From: Flavobacteriaceae bacterium
GTDB lineage: Bacteria > Bacteroidota > Bacteroidia > Flavobacteriales > Flavobacteriaceae
Assembly: GCA_009886755.1 (NCBI GenBank)
Contig: QXYU01000020.1
Location: 62,001-126,000 of the forward strand
Length of the DNA stretch: 64,000 bases
Direction: 5' to 3'
Below the pieces are notes generated by a model. The model saw nothing but the letters and a program-made list of their open reading frames with translations, was not told where the DNA came from and ran no database searches. Position 1 is the first letter of the stretch. The number at the start of each line of letters is the position of its first letter. The translations under genes were made by a program, and so were the position numbers. Shown here in pieces: positions 27,672 to 36,564 of the stretch.

Positions 27672-28832
27672 ATGAAGAAGCTTTCTTTGTACCTGTCTGT
27701 TTTGATATTATGGAGCTCTTGCGACAATAACCCTGATAAAAAACCCCTTGAAATTGACTTTGAATACCTTAAACAAAAAATAATAATTCCCGTAGAAATC
27801 GACAATCAAACCTATCGGTTTTGTTTGGATACGGGGAGTGTTACACGCATCTCTACTGAGTTAAGGGACAAGCTTTCACTCAAATCTATTGATCAATGGC
27901 AGCTTACGGATGGAAATGATCGAAGTCAAATGGTAGCATCTTTTATGCTGGAAAAAGTAACCATTGGATCTCTGGAATTCAATCAGGTGGAAGCCGTTTC
28001 ATCCCCTAAATACGGTGCTTTTAAGTGTTTTGATTTTGATGGATATATCGGCAGTGATTTGCTACAAGATTATATTTTACAGATTGATTTTGAAGATAAA
28101 AAAATCCGAATTACAAAAGACATTGAATCCCTTTCCATAGATCCTTACTTGGGACAAGAGATGTACTTAATCAATCGTCAAAAAACACCTTATGTACGGT
28201 TAAACTTTGGACAAAGTTCATTTAGGGATTTAGTCATGGTTGATAAAGGTATGCATGGCATCTATGACCTTTCATTAGAGACCCATAAACGCTTATTAGA
28301 TCACCAAAAAATTAATCTTATTGCAAAAAGTAATGGAGCTGCTACTACGAGTGCTTTTGGACTGGAAAAAGAAAGGGAACAGTTTTTATTTCATTTTCCA
28401 AGCATATCCATTGGAGATTTTACTTTAATAAATCATGTCAATAAAGGAACCCACGCTAAAAACTTTAGAATCGGTGCCAAGCTCCTTGAATACGGACGTA
28501 TGACATTCGATTTCATCAATGAAGAATTTTATTTTGAGCCACATCAGAAGAAAGTAACGCTAGAGCTGAATAAATTGTTTTTCAACATCACTTCTATGGA
28601 TGAAAAAATAATTGTTGGAATTGTATGGGATGAAAACTTAAAACAAAAAATTCAATTCGGAGATGAAATTATAGCTGTCAATGATTGGGATTTAACCAAG
28701 ACCGAGTATTGCGATTTCTTTTTAGGTCCCTCAGTTTTTAATGAAGAATCAAGCAGCTTTAGGTTTCGATCCCAGAAAGACTCTGTTTTTACTTTAGAAA
28801 TAAAAAGAGAAAAAATGGTGTTTGGAGAATAA
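27672..28832 (+). CDS. Retropepsin-like aspartyl protease lipoprotein with PDZ-like end
   Basis: 386 residues with a lipoprotein signal (LILWSSC, Cys 17). Two retropepsin-like halves follow. The first has RFCLDTGS (D53-T54-G55) and ends GYIGSDLLQDYILQIDF, as in the Asp_protease_2 family. The second half has VMVDKGMHG (D191-K192-G193) where a second D-T-G would be expected, then GRMTFDF. The last 90 residues (IVGIVWDENLKQKIQFGDEIIAVNDWDL) look like a PDZ-type substrate-binding domain. The altered second motif may mean weak or no proteolysis. It is probably periplasmic or surface-attached. It is a lone gene, divergent from rpmB. Confidence 0.75.
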   Translation: MKKLSLYLSVLILWSSCDNNPDKKPLEIDFEYLKQKIIIPVEIDNQTYRFCLDTGSVTRISTELRDKLSLKSIDQWQLTDGNDRSQMVASFMLEKVTIGSLEFNQVEAVSSPKYGAFKCFDFDGYIGSDLLQDYILQIDFEDKKIRITKDIESLSIDPYLGQEMYLINRQKTPYVRLNFGQSSFRDLVMVDKGMHGIYDLSLETHKRLLDHQKINLIAKSNGAATTSAFGLEKEREQFLFHFPSISIGDFTLINHVNKGTHAKNFRIGAKLLEYGRMTFDFINEEFYFEPHQKKVTLELNKLFFNITSMDEKIIVGIVWDENLKQKIQFGDEIIAVNDWDLTKTEYCDFFLGPSVFNEESSSFRFRSQKDSVFTLEIKREKMVFGE

Positions 28833-28853
28833 TGTGCGATGATTGCTGAACGC

Positions 28854-28888
28854 TGAATGTTGAATGTTGAATGTTGAATGTTGAATAT
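28854..28888. repeat. Heptamer tandem repeat TGAATGT
   Basis: Four perfect tandem copies of TGAATGT (28855-28882) with a degenerate copy on each side, in the 86-base gap between two convergent genes. Confidence 0.85.
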
Positions 28889-28918
28889 CGAACGGCAATT
28901 GACAGAAAGGAAATACTT

Positions 28919-30166
28919 CTAACGCAAATGCAAGGCTTTAAATAAAAGTTCAAAGGCTTTGTTTACCGTTTTTTGCATCACGCGTTCTCGGTTATTCCCC
29001 ATCACAAATCGAAAACTTTCCACCCCATCAGGGGTCGCCAAACCAATAAAAACAGTTCCTACATCAGCATGCCCTTCCAAAGCTGTGGGCCCAGCATTGC
29101 CGGTTGTGGCTAGTGCATAATCCGAGCCCAAGGTTTGCTGTGCCCCTTTTGCCATGGCTTCTGCCACAGCAGCACTCACCACTCCATGCTTTGCAATGAT
29201 GGTCTCGGACACACCCAAAAGATGTGTTTTTGAAGAAGTTGCATAGGTAACCCCACCGCCAAGAAAAAAAGCGGAAGCTCCAGGATGTGTGGTCATTCGG
29301 CTGGCAATAAGACCGCCCGTACAACTCTCCGCAAGGGCGAGGGTTTGCCCTTGTTTCTGCAACTGCTTACCGATCAATACCTCTATGGGTTCTTCCTCTT
29401 CTTCTCCATAGTATACATCTTCGATCAAGGGTCGCAGTTTAGCCACCTCAGCATCCACTTGGGAGTGCAATAATGCAGCATCAATACCCTTGGTGGAAAG
29501 GCGTAAGCGAACCCGACCCAAACTGGGTAAATAGGCCAATTTTATGGAAGAAGGTAACTGAGCTTCCCAATCGGCAATTCGGTCTGCAATGACACTCTCC
29601 CCCAAACCATAGGTCATTATGGTTTTATGATAAATATGTGGTGTGTCAAACTTTTCCTGAAGGGCCGACAACACTTCATTGTTAATCAATGATTTCATTT
29701 CATAGGGAACTCCAGGCATGGAGACCACCACCACATCCTCAGCTTCAAACCACATTCCGGAAGCCGTTCCAATAGTATTTTTAAAAATTCGAGCCTTTTC
29801 TGGCAATTGCGCCTGTGCGCGATTGGAATCGCTGATGGGTGTTGGAACGTACTTTTTAAAGAGCGTTTCAATATGAGATAAAATTTCAGGATACCAAACC
29901 AAGCGATCATTAAAATAGTCTGTCAGTGTATGTTTGGTAACATCGTCATTGGTCGGGCCCAAGCCTCCTGTCAACAACAGGACATCAGCTCGAAGACGTG
30001 CTTCATCAATTGTTTTTTTAATGACCTCTGGCTGATCAGAAATGGAAGTGATTTGTACCACTTCAAATCCAATTCCGTTGAGCGATTTGGATAAAAAAAC
30101 AGCATTGGTGTTAACGATCTGCCCAATCAGGATTTCATCGCCAATGGTTATAAGCTCTGCGGTCAT
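28919..30166 (-). CDS. cinA: CinA family protein (nicotinamide-nucleotide amidase/MoCF-like)
   Basis: 415 residues in two domains. The N-terminal COG1058 domain (1 to about 170) has AELITIGDEILIGQIVNTN and LLLTGGLGPTNDDVTKHTL, as in MoaB/MogA-like folds with ADP-ribose pyrophosphatase activity. The C-terminal PncC-like domain (about 255-415) has LALAESCTGGLIASRMTTHPGAS, KHGVVSAAVAEAMAKGA and ATTGNAGP, and deamidates NMN in pyridine-nucleotide recycling. The family is historically named competence/damage-inducible. Its ATG overlaps the stop of the FAH gene (ATGA), at the end of the recR-E2-exonuclease-FAH-cinA run. Confidence 0.9.
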   Translation of the reverse strand: MTAELITIGDEILIGQIVNTNAVFLSKSLNGIGFEVVQITSISDQPEVIKKTIDEARLRADVLLLTGGLGPTNDDVTKHTLTDYFNDRLVWYPEILSHIETLFKKYVPTPISDSNRAQAQLPEKARIFKNTIGTASGMWFEAEDVVVVSMPGVPYEMKSLINNEVLSALQEKFDTPHIYHKTIMTYGLGESVIADRIADWEAQLPSSIKLAYLPSLGRVRLRLSTKGIDAALLHSQVDAEVAKLRPLIEDVYYGEEEEEPIEVLIGKQLQKQGQTLALAESCTGGLIASRMTTHPGASAFFLGGGVTYATSSKTHLLGVSETIIAKHGVVSAAVAEAMAKGAQQTLGSDYALATTGNAGPTALEGHADVGTVFIGLATPDGVESFRFVMGNNRERVMQKTVNKAFELLFKALHLR

Positions 30167-30774
30167 TTTATTTTTAAGTCTAGTAATTTTTGCCCTTCCA
30201 AAAAGCCTTCCAAACGATCGTTTTCTTGGACTGCTCCAACACCGGCTGGGGTTCCTGTAAAGAGAATATCTCCAATCTTAAGTGTGAAGAATTGAGACAC
30301 ATAGGCAATCAGTTGATCGATAGTGTAGAGCATCAAGCGAGTGTGCCCACGTTGGACAGAAGCGTCGTTTTTGGTGAGTTCAAAATTGAGGTTTTGAAGG
30401 TCTTTAAATTCTTTTTTTGGCAGCCATTGACCCAAAACAGCGGCACCGTCGAAAGCCTTGGCTTTTTCCCACGGCAAGCCTTTGGCTTTTAGCTGTGTCT
30501 GAAGGTCGCGTGCGGTAAAGTCAATCCCCACACTGATTTGGTCGTAGTATTTATGGGCAAATTGCTCTTGAATATGTTTTCCAATCCGATTGATTTTTAC
30601 AATGATTTCAATTTCATGATGCACATCAGAGGAAAAATCAGGGATATAAAAAGGCGTATTGCGTTGTCCGATAGTGGTATCGGGCTTTAGAAAAACAACC
30701 GGCTCTTTAGGGCGTTCATTTTCGAGTTCCTCAATATGATCTGCATAATTGCGGCCAATACAGATAATCTTCAT
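30163..30774 (-). CDS. Fumarylacetoacetate hydrolase family protein
   Basis: 203 residues, the short single-domain form. Signatures are MKIICIGRNYADHIEELENERP, PVVFLKPDTTI, HHEIEIIVKINRIGKHI (metal-binding Glu pair) and FTARDLQTQLKAKGLPWEKAKAFDGAAVLG, with a C-terminal GDILFTGTPAGVGAV. Members act as acylpyruvase, oxaloacetate decarboxylase or 2-keto-diacid hydrolases, which sequence does not resolve. It lies in an apparent operon between the exonuclease (5-base gap) and cinA (4-base overlap). Confidence 0.88.
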   Translation of the reverse strand: MKIICIGRNYADHIEELENERPKEPVVFLKPDTTIGQRNTPFYIPDFSSDVHHEIEIIVKINRIGKHIQEQFAHKYYDQISVGIDFTARDLQTQLKAKGLPWEKAKAFDGAAVLGQWLPKKEFKDLQNLNFELTKNDASVQRGHTRLMLYTIDQLIAYVSQFFTLKIGDILFTGTPAGVGAVQENDRLEGFLEGQKLLDLKIK

Positions 30775-30779
30775 AGGAA

Positions 30780-31550
30780 TTAGCCTTGATTGAATTTACG
30801 TAAACGAATCTGAGTTAAAACTTTTTTGGTGTAGCGTGGAAAATCTGCACTCATCAACCAACCAAAATAGCCTTGCTCTTGTTCTAAAACTTGATCCACG
30901 GTTTTTCCTTTGTGTTTCCCAAAAGAAAAACACTCTTTTCCTTCCTTATTGAAAATGATAAACCCAGCCAGATCTGCGGATTTTCTTCGGGAAGTGAAAG
31001 TGCTGAGAAAATCGATAGAGTGCTCCAATTCGCCATAGCGTTCCAATTGCGCTTGCAGAACATCAAAGGTTGCTCGGGTATCGGCAAGGGCGGAGTGTGC
31101 ATCTGTCAAATCTTGTTGACAGTAAAACTTCAACGCAGCCGAGAGGGTACGCTGCTCCATTTTGTGAAAAATGGTTTGAACGTCTACCGTCTTGAGATTT
31201 TTCATGTCAAAATCATACTCTGCACGAAGCATTTCCTCTGCCAAAAGAGGAATGTCAAAGCGATCAGAATTGAATCCAGCCAAATCACAATAAATGATAA
31301 AAGCACTTATTTCAGCAACCAATTCTTTAAAAGTGGGCGCATCGGCTACTTTTTCATCGGTAATGCCATGCACGGCGGCAGCCTCTGCTGGAATGGGCAT
31401 CTCAGGATTAATCAGCCATAGCTTTTCTTCCTGTGAACCATCGGGATTCAGTTTTAGAACCGCCATTTCCACAATCCGGTCGTTGGTGATGTTGATACCC
31501 GTTGTTTCCAAATCAAAGAAACAAATCGGACGGGTGAGTTGAAGTGCCAT
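30780..31550 (-). CDS. DnaQ-like 3'-5' exonuclease with ExoX-type C-terminus
   Basis: 256 residues from the ATG at 31550. DEDDh exonuclease motifs: ICFFDLETTGI (D13, E15), AGFNSDRFDIPLL (second Asp) and AHSALADTRAT (His and final Asp). From about residue 200, FIIFNKEGKECFSFGKHKGKTVDQVLEQEQGYFGWLMSADFP matches the small C-terminal domain found in ExoX-like nucleases. It is probably an accessory DNA exonuclease rather than the Pol III epsilon subunit. It starts 2 bases after the E2 stop. With recR upstream, the operon mixes repair and metabolism. Confidence 0.88.
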   Translation of the reverse strand: MALQLTRPICFFDLETTGINITNDRIVEMAVLKLNPDGSQEEKLWLINPEMPIPAEAAAVHGITDEKVADAPTFKELVAEISAFIIYCDLAGFNSDRFDIPLLAEEMLRAEYDFDMKNLKTVDVQTIFHKMEQRTLSAALKFYCQQDLTDAHSALADTRATFDVLQAQLERYGELEHSIDFLSTFTSRRKSADLAGFIIFNKEGKECFSFGKHKGKTVDQVLEQEQGYFGWLMSADFPRYTKKVLTQIRLRKFNQG

Positions 31551-31552
31551 AA

Positions 31553-32923
31553 TTATATGGGAGCGGGTTCGTCCCAATTCTCAAGATAATTGGCAACATT
31601 TTTGACAAATTGACCTCCGGTAGCTCCATTGATTATCCGATGATCGTAACTGTGTGATAAAATAAGTTTGCGGCGAATGCCTATAAAATCTCCGTCTGGA
31701 GTTTCGATTACCGCCGGCATCTTACGAATAACACCAACGGCCATAATCCCCACTTGGGGTTGATTGATAATGGGGGTTCCCATGATGGATCCAAAATTCC
31801 CAACATTGGTTACAGTATAGGTTCCGCCTTGGACTTCATCTGGAAGTAATTGGTTTTCTCGTGCGCGCCTAGCCAAATCATTTACTGCTTTGCTCAAACC
31901 AAACAGGTTGAGGTGATCGGCATTTCGAATAACCGGAACAATAAGATTTCCATCAGACAAAGCCGTGGCCATTCCTATATTGATGGCACCTTTTTGGATG
32001 ATTCGGTTGCCGTCAACAGAACTGTTTAAAAGTGGGAAATCGTGCAGGGCTTTCAAGACAGCTGTGATAAATAAGGGAGTAAATGTGAGTTTCTCTCCAG
32101 TTCTTTCAAAGAATTTATGCTTGATTTTTTCACGCCATTCCCAAAGTTCGGTGACGTCTGCCTCGACAAATGATTGCACATGAGCAGAAGTTTCTTTGCT
32201 TTGGATCATATGATCGGCAATCAATCGACCCATTCGGGACATCTCGATGATTTGATCTTCACCACTGACCACTGCTGGAGTTGGTGGAGGAGTTTTTTGT
32301 TTGGGTGTAACTAGGAGCGCTGCTCTAGGGGCCGTAGGCTGGAGAGCTGCTTCTGCAACCACAGGCGTAATCGGAATACGATTTTTCAAATAAGCTAAAA
32401 TATCTTTTTTAGTAACCCGACCGTTTTGTCCAGTCCCTGGCACGCCATCCAATTCTTCTTGTGAAATATTTTCCTGCGCCGCAATGTTTTTAACCAAAGG
32501 AGAATAAAAACGTTTTTCGTTGGAAACAATTGGCTGGAGTTGTTCTTGTACCTGAGTAATTTCTTCGGTTACAGCGGTAGCGGCTTCGGCTACGGGGGAA
32601 GCTGCTTCCACAACAAGAGCAGCAGTTTCTTTTACGGTTTTGATCGTTGTCGCAGGCAGTGGATCTGGTGTTGCGTCCTCTCCCTCTGTTTGAATCACGG
32701 CGAGGACTTCCCCTACTTTGACCACCTGATCAACTTCAAAGTTTTTTTGAAGTAAAACACCTGCCACTTCGGACGGAACATCCGAGTCTACTTTATCAGT
32801 AGCGATCTCTACCACAGCATCATCAATTTCAATCGTATCGCCCACTTCTTTTAACCAAGAAGTGATCGTGGCTTCCGCCACACTTTCTCCCATTTTAGGG
32901 AGTTTTAATTCAAACTTTGCCAT
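31553..32923 (-). CDS. 2-oxo acid dehydrogenase complex E2 (dihydrolipoyl acyltransferase)
   Basis: 456 residues. A single lipoyl domain covers residues 1-80 with the lipoylated lysine K44 in EIATDKVDSD. An Ala/Pro/Glu-rich linker leads to a peripheral E1/E3-binding domain (about 140-180, FYSPLVKNIAAQENISQEELDGVPGTGQNGRVTKKDIL). The catalytic acyltransferase domain starts near 220 and ends SHSYDHRIINGATGGQFV. The usual active-site motif H-R-x-x-D-G reads H-R-I-I-N-G here, with N432 in place of Asp. E1 and E3 genes are not adjacent, so the acyl specificity (pyruvate, branched-chain or 2-oxoglutarate) is unknown. The last is less likely given the domain layout. Confidence 0.88.
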   Translation of the reverse strand: MAKFELKLPKMGESVAEATITSWLKEVGDTIEIDDAVVEIATDKVDSDVPSEVAGVLLQKNFEVDQVVKVGEVLAVIQTEGEDATPDPLPATTIKTVKETAALVVEAASPVAEAATAVTEEITQVQEQLQPIVSNEKRFYSPLVKNIAAQENISQEELDGVPGTGQNGRVTKKDILAYLKNRIPITPVVAEAALQPTAPRAALLVTPKQKTPPPTPAVVSGEDQIIEMSRMGRLIADHMIQSKETSAHVQSFVEADVTELWEWREKIKHKFFERTGEKLTFTPLFITAVLKALHDFPLLNSSVDGNRIIQKGAINIGMATALSDGNLIVPVIRNADHLNLFGLSKAVNDLARRARENQLLPDEVQGGTYTVTNVGNFGSIMGTPIINQPQVGIMAVGVIRKMPAVIETPDGDFIGIRRKLILSHSYDHRIINGATGGQFVKNVANYLENWDEPAPI

Positions 32924-32983
32924 AGTAGGTATTAGAGGTTAAAAGTACAAAATCTATGCAACACTCTGTAGTATGGGAACGTA

Positions 32984-33601
32984 TTACTGTCGAATGGATT
33001 TTTCATAAGGCAGGCGGGTATTGATACTCCGTGCAAGGGTTACCTCATCGGTGTATTCGAGTTCTTCGCCGACAGCAATTCCTCTTGCAATAGTGCTGAG
33101 GCGTACCGAAAATTTACTGAGTAATTTAAACATATAAAAATTGGTTGTATCCGCTTCCATGGTTGCACTCAGTGCGAAAATCACCTCCGCAATAGTACCG
33201 GATTCAATTTTGGAAATCAACGAATCTAGGGTTAGGTTCTGGGGCCCCACACCATCCATAGGAGAAATAAGCCCCCCCAAAACATGATAATAGCCCTTAA
33301 ACTGACCTGTTGCCTCAATGGCCATCACATCGCGAATATCTTCTACCACACACAAAAGAGTTTCATCGCGAGCCGGGTTAGAACAAATATCACAGCGGGG
33401 TGCGTCTGATAGATTGTGGCATTGCTCACAATAATTGATGTTGTCTCGGAAATTTGTCAGAGCCGTCGCCAAGCGCTGGGTGTGACTTTCTGGTTGCTTC
33501 AAAAGGTGTAAAGCTAGTCGGAGTGCCGATCGCCTACCGATACCGGGCAACTGTGCAATTTCGTCAACGGCTTTCTCGAGAAGTTGGGAGGAAAATTCCA
33601 T
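32984..33601 (-). CDS. recR: Recombination protein RecR
   Basis: Part of the RecFOR mediator that loads RecA on gapped DNA. It has 205 residues from the ATG at 33601. The N-terminal helix-hairpin-helix is in [23 protein letters not shown], the zinc finger is C-x2-C...C-x2-C ([20 protein letters not shown]), and the Toprim domain spans [29 protein letters not shown] to the end. It is predicted to be leaderless, because a -7 box ends 3 bases before the ATG. Confidence 0.96.
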   Translation of the reverse strand: MEFSSQLLEKAVDEIAQLPGIGRRSALRLALHLLKQPESHTQRLATALTNFRDNINYCEQCHNLSDAPRCDICSNPARDETLLCVVEDIRDVMAIEATGQFKGYYHVLGGLISPMDGVGPQNLTLDSLISKIESGTIAEVIFALSATMEADTTNFYMFKLLSKFSVRLSTIARGIAVGEELEYTDEVTLARSINTRLPYEKSIRQ

Positions 33602-33604
33602 GGC

Positions 33605-33612
33605 CAAAAATA
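33605..33612 (-). promoter_or_regulatory. -7 box TATTTTTG abutting the recR start
   Basis: Exact TAnnTTTG match with 3 bases (GCC) before the ATG, supporting the choice of that ATG over a TTG at 33607 that falls inside the box. Confidence 0.5.
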
Positions 33613-33662
33613 GGAAAATTATAGTAGGTACATTTTTCTATCTTTAGACAAAACCGAATGTC

Positions 33663-35129
33663 ATGCTTACCCCTTCCACTATCCTCGGACTGATCCTCGC
33701 CTACTTTGCCGTATTAATTGCTATTTCCTATTGGACCGGTCGTCAAGACAACAATCAGGTATTTTACAAAGCCAACAAAAGCGCTCCTTGGTATTTGGTT
33801 GCCTTTGGTATGGTCGGAGCCTCACTTTCGGGGGTTACTTTTATTTCTGTTCCCGGCTGGGTCGCGGACACTCAACTCACTTATTTTCAGGTGGTATTGG
33901 GATATTTACTAGGGTATTTTGTTGTCGCTTTTGTATTACTCCCCCTCTATTATCGCTCCAATATTACTTCCATCTACGAATACCTTGGACAACGCTTAGG
34001 CCCCAGAAGCCATCTTACAGGAGCTGCTTTTTTCTTTATTTCAAGAGTGTTGGGTGCCGCTTTTCGCTTGTTTCTAGTCGCCTTGGTTTTGCAACAATTT
34101 ATTTTTGAACCTTGGGGGGTTCCCTTTGAAGTAACAGTCGTGCTATCTATTGTATTGATTTGGTTATACACCTTTAAGGGTGGAATTCAAACGATCATTT
34201 GGACGGACACCCTTCAAACCCTACTGATGTTGGTTGCAGTGGTTTTATCAGTCATCTATCTCCTACAAGAAATGGATTGGACACTTGCCTCGTTTATGGA
34301 ATCAAGCGCCTTTGAACGATACAATAAAATGTGGGTCACTGATGATTGGCTGGCTCGGAACTATTTCCTAAAATCCTTGTTGGGCGGTGCCTTTATTACC
34401 ATCTGTATGACTGGCTTGGATCAAGATATGATGCAGAAAAATCTGACCTGTCGCAATCTTAAAGAAGCCCAAAAAAACATGATCAGCTTTAGTTTTGTTC
34501 TGGGGGGGGCAACCTTTTTATTTTTACTACTTGGGATTCTTCTCTATAGTTTTGCACAGCAAAAAGGAATTGAAATCCCCCTTGTCGACGGAAAACCGAA
34601 TACGGATTTACTTTTCCCAGAAATCGCTCTAAAAGGAGGTTTAGGTATTGGGGTGGCTGTCACCTTTATCTTAGGGCTGATCGCCGCTGCTTACAGCAGT
34701 GCTGACAGTGCGTTGACCTCCTTGACGACTTCTTTCTGTGTGGACTTTTTGGATTTGGAAAAACGTTCTGAAGCCGACCAAATACGAATTCGAAAACGAG
34801 TTCATATTGGAATGAGTATCGCTTTGATTGTGGTTGTCATCTTATTCAAATACGTCCTTGATCGCAATGTAATTGACGGACTGTTGACTGTTGCCTCCTA
34901 TACTTATGGACCGTTGCTAGGACTGTTTGCTTTTGGAATGTTCACCTCCTATCAGGTCCAAGAAAAAAAAGTCATATGGGTGTCGCTGGTAGCGGTTGCT
35001 ATTATTTTTTGCTTGGGACAAATTCCAAGTGAATCGCTTGGTGGTTATCAAATTGGATACGAACTGCTTCCGCTCAATGGATTACTAACCTTTCTCGGCT
35101 TAGTACTGATTCGTCGAAAGGAGAACTAA
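33663..35129 (+). CDS. Sodium:solute symporter (SSS family)
   Basis: 488 residues with about 13 hydrophobic helices, the LeuT-like SSS layout. Characteristic parts are [30 protein letters not shown] near the first helices, [36 protein letters not shown] (SSS signature) and [23 protein letters not shown] (Na-binding site region). The substrate is unknown; candidates include sugars, sialic acid-like compounds or amino acids. A near-consensus -7 box (TATCTTTA, about 33639) precedes it. Its 3' end overlaps the next, convergent gene by 30 bases. Confidence 0.88.
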   Translation: MLTPSTILGLILAYFAVLIAISYWTGRQDNNQVFYKANKSAPWYLVAFGMVGASLSGVTFISVPGWVADTQLTYFQVVLGYLLGYFVVAFVLLPLYYRSNITSIYEYLGQRLGPRSHLTGAAFFFISRVLGAAFRLFLVALVLQQFIFEPWGVPFEVTVVLSIVLIWLYTFKGGIQTIIWTDTLQTLLMLVAVVLSVIYLLQEMDWTLASFMESSAFERYNKMWVTDDWLARNYFLKSLLGGAFITICMTGLDQDMMQKNLTCRNLKEAQKNMISFSFVLGGATFLFLLLGILLYSFAQQKGIEIPLVDGKPNTDLLFPEIALKGGLGIGVAVTFILGLIAAAYSSADSALTSLTTSFCVDFLDLEKRSEADQIRIRKRVHIGMSIALIVVVILFKYVLDRNVIDGLLTVASYTYGPLLGLFAFGMFTSYQVQEKKVIWVSLVAVAIIFCLGQIPSESLGGYQIGYELLPLNGLLTFLGLVLIRRKEN

Positions 35130-35468
35130 CGTACAGGCGTTCTCAGTAACAATTCCATTTTCTCTTAATACTTTCGCAAGGCTGGGGTTTTCCGTGCCGG
35201 GGTTGAACAATACCCGTTCAGGTTGGAGTGCCAGCAACCATTCGCGATAGCCCTCTTGATGCGGAGGACTTATATAGAGACTGACCGTATGAATTGTTGT
35301 TGTGACTTGGGTCGGGTCTGTTTGGATGATAACATCCTCAACCTGGCCTTCTTGTCTTCCCAAAGCCTCCACAGCATGTCCTGCCGCGCGGAGTCGCTGA
35401 ATGGCTTTATAGGCATACCGCTCCACCTTGGTGGAAGCACCCAATACAAGTGTTGTTTGGGGTATCAT
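35100..35468 (-). CDS. CoA-binding domain protein
   Basis: 122 residues forming one Rossmann-like CoA-binding domain (YccU/CoA_binding_2 type): [33 protein letters not shown] at the start, [36 protein letters not shown] in the middle. No catalytic role is established for the family. Its ATG directly abuts the fabH stop (TAA then ATG), so it is likely the last gene of the fabH transcript. The end overlaps the symporter gene by 30 bases on the opposite strand. Confidence 0.8.
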   Translation of the reverse strand: MIPQTTLVLGASTKVERYAYKAIQRLRAAGHAVEALGRQEGQVEDVIIQTDPTQVTTTIHTVSLYISPPHQEGYREWLLALQPERVLFNPGTENPSLAKVLRENGIVTENACTLVLLSTNQY

Positions 35469-36476
35469 TTACCAACGGATAATAGAGCTTCCCCATGTAA
35501 ATCCACTTCCAAAAGCGGCAAGCACTATCAAATCACCCTCTCGAACCTTGCCTTCTTCCCAAGCTTCGGTCAAAGCAATTGGAATGGAGCCTGCTGTAGT
35601 ATTCCCATAGCGTTGGATGTTGTTATATACTTGGTCGTTTCCAAGACCAAACTTCTTTTGTACAAACTGAGAAATACGCAAATTCGCCTGATGTGGAATT
35701 AACATGTCAATAGCACTCGGAGCCAAACCGTTGGTTGTCAAACCCTCCATGATGACTTCTGAAAAACGAACCACCGCATTTTTAAAAACCAACTGCCCAT
35801 TCATATAGGGATAGTAGGATTCATCGGTAGGGTCGTTAGCCGCTATAATTTCTGGAACCCATCGGTTGGTGCTGGGTCCGATCAATGAAAGTTCTTCGGC
35901 AAATTTTCCTTGGGAATGAAGGTGGGATGACAAAATGCCTTTATCGGGATCTTCTTCCCGTGTGATCACTGCCGCTCCAGCTCCGTCTCCAAAAATCACT
36001 GACACTCCCCTTCCACGAGTGGTCATGTCCAAGCCTCCAGAATGGTTTTCAGAACCAATGACCAATACGTTTTTATACATTCCCGTTTTGATGAATTGAT
36101 CCGCCGTAGAAAGGGCATAAATAAACCCTGAACACTGATTCCGGATATCCATTGCAGGGCAGGTAGGAATGTCTAAAAGTTCTTGAACCAAAACACCCGA
36201 GCCCGGGAAATAATAGTCAGGACTTAAAGTAGCAAAAAGGATCAAGTCAATATCTTGTGTGCTGAGGTCCGCTCTTTCAATGGCAATTCGGGCCGCGGCA
36301 GCACCCATGCTTGCAGTGGTATCACCAGACCCTTTTTTAATATGGCGGCGTTCCTCAATCCCCGTTCGTTCTTGAATCCATTCATCAGAGGTCTCCATGA
36401 TTTCGGATAAATCCTGATTCGTTACGACGTTTTCGGGGAGGTATTTGCCCAGACCGGCAATTCTTGATTGGTACAT
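35469..36476 (-). CDS. fabH: Beta-ketoacyl-ACP synthase III
   Basis: Starts fatty acid synthesis by condensing an acyl-CoA with malonyl-ACP. It has 335 residues. Catalytic triad: C115 in IRNQCSGFIYAL, His in LIPHQANLRI, Asn in QRYGNTTAGSIPIAL. SDEWIQERTGIEERR near residue 31 and the C-terminal AFGSGFTWGSSIIRW are also family hallmarks. It is an isolated fabH, away from fabD/fabG/acpP, and may be one of several paralogues in the genome. Specificity for straight or branched primers is not visible. It is preceded by the hairpin at 36515-36535, which separates it from the ABC1 gene. Confidence 0.94.
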   Translation of the reverse strand: MYQSRIAGLGKYLPENVVTNQDLSEIMETSDEWIQERTGIEERRHIKKGSGDTTASMGAAAARIAIERADLSTQDIDLILFATLSPDYYFPGSGVLVQELLDIPTCPAMDIRNQCSGFIYALSTADQFIKTGMYKNVLVIGSENHSGGLDMTTRGRGVSVIFGDGAGAAVITREEDPDKGILSSHLHSQGKFAEELSLIGPSTNRWVPEIIAANDPTDESYYPYMNGQLVFKNAVVRFSEVIMEGLTTNGLAPSAIDMLIPHQANLRISQFVQKKFGLGNDQVYNNIQRYGNTTAGSIPIALTEAWEEGKVREGDLIVLAAFGSGFTWGSSIIRW

Positions 36477-36514
36477 ATTGGTTGACGTTGAGCTTGCAAT
36501 ATAACAGAAAAAAA

Positions 36515-36535
36515 CACCCTACAAAATGTAGGGCG
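36515..36535 (-). terminator. Terminator after the TetR-ABC1 pair
   Basis: Stem CGCCCTACA with TGTAGGGTG (one G-T pair) around TTT, followed on the minus strand by a run of seven Ts. It lies between the ABC1 kinase gene and fabH. Confidence 0.8.
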
Positions 36536-36564
36536 TTTTATAATTACAGAAGTAAATAAACCAA

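Noticed and set aside
27672-33601. Possible defence or mobile island around the retropepsin-like gene and the heptamer repeat
   Set aside because: Flanking genes are conserved core functions; no integrase, transposase, tRNA junction or repeat border was found.
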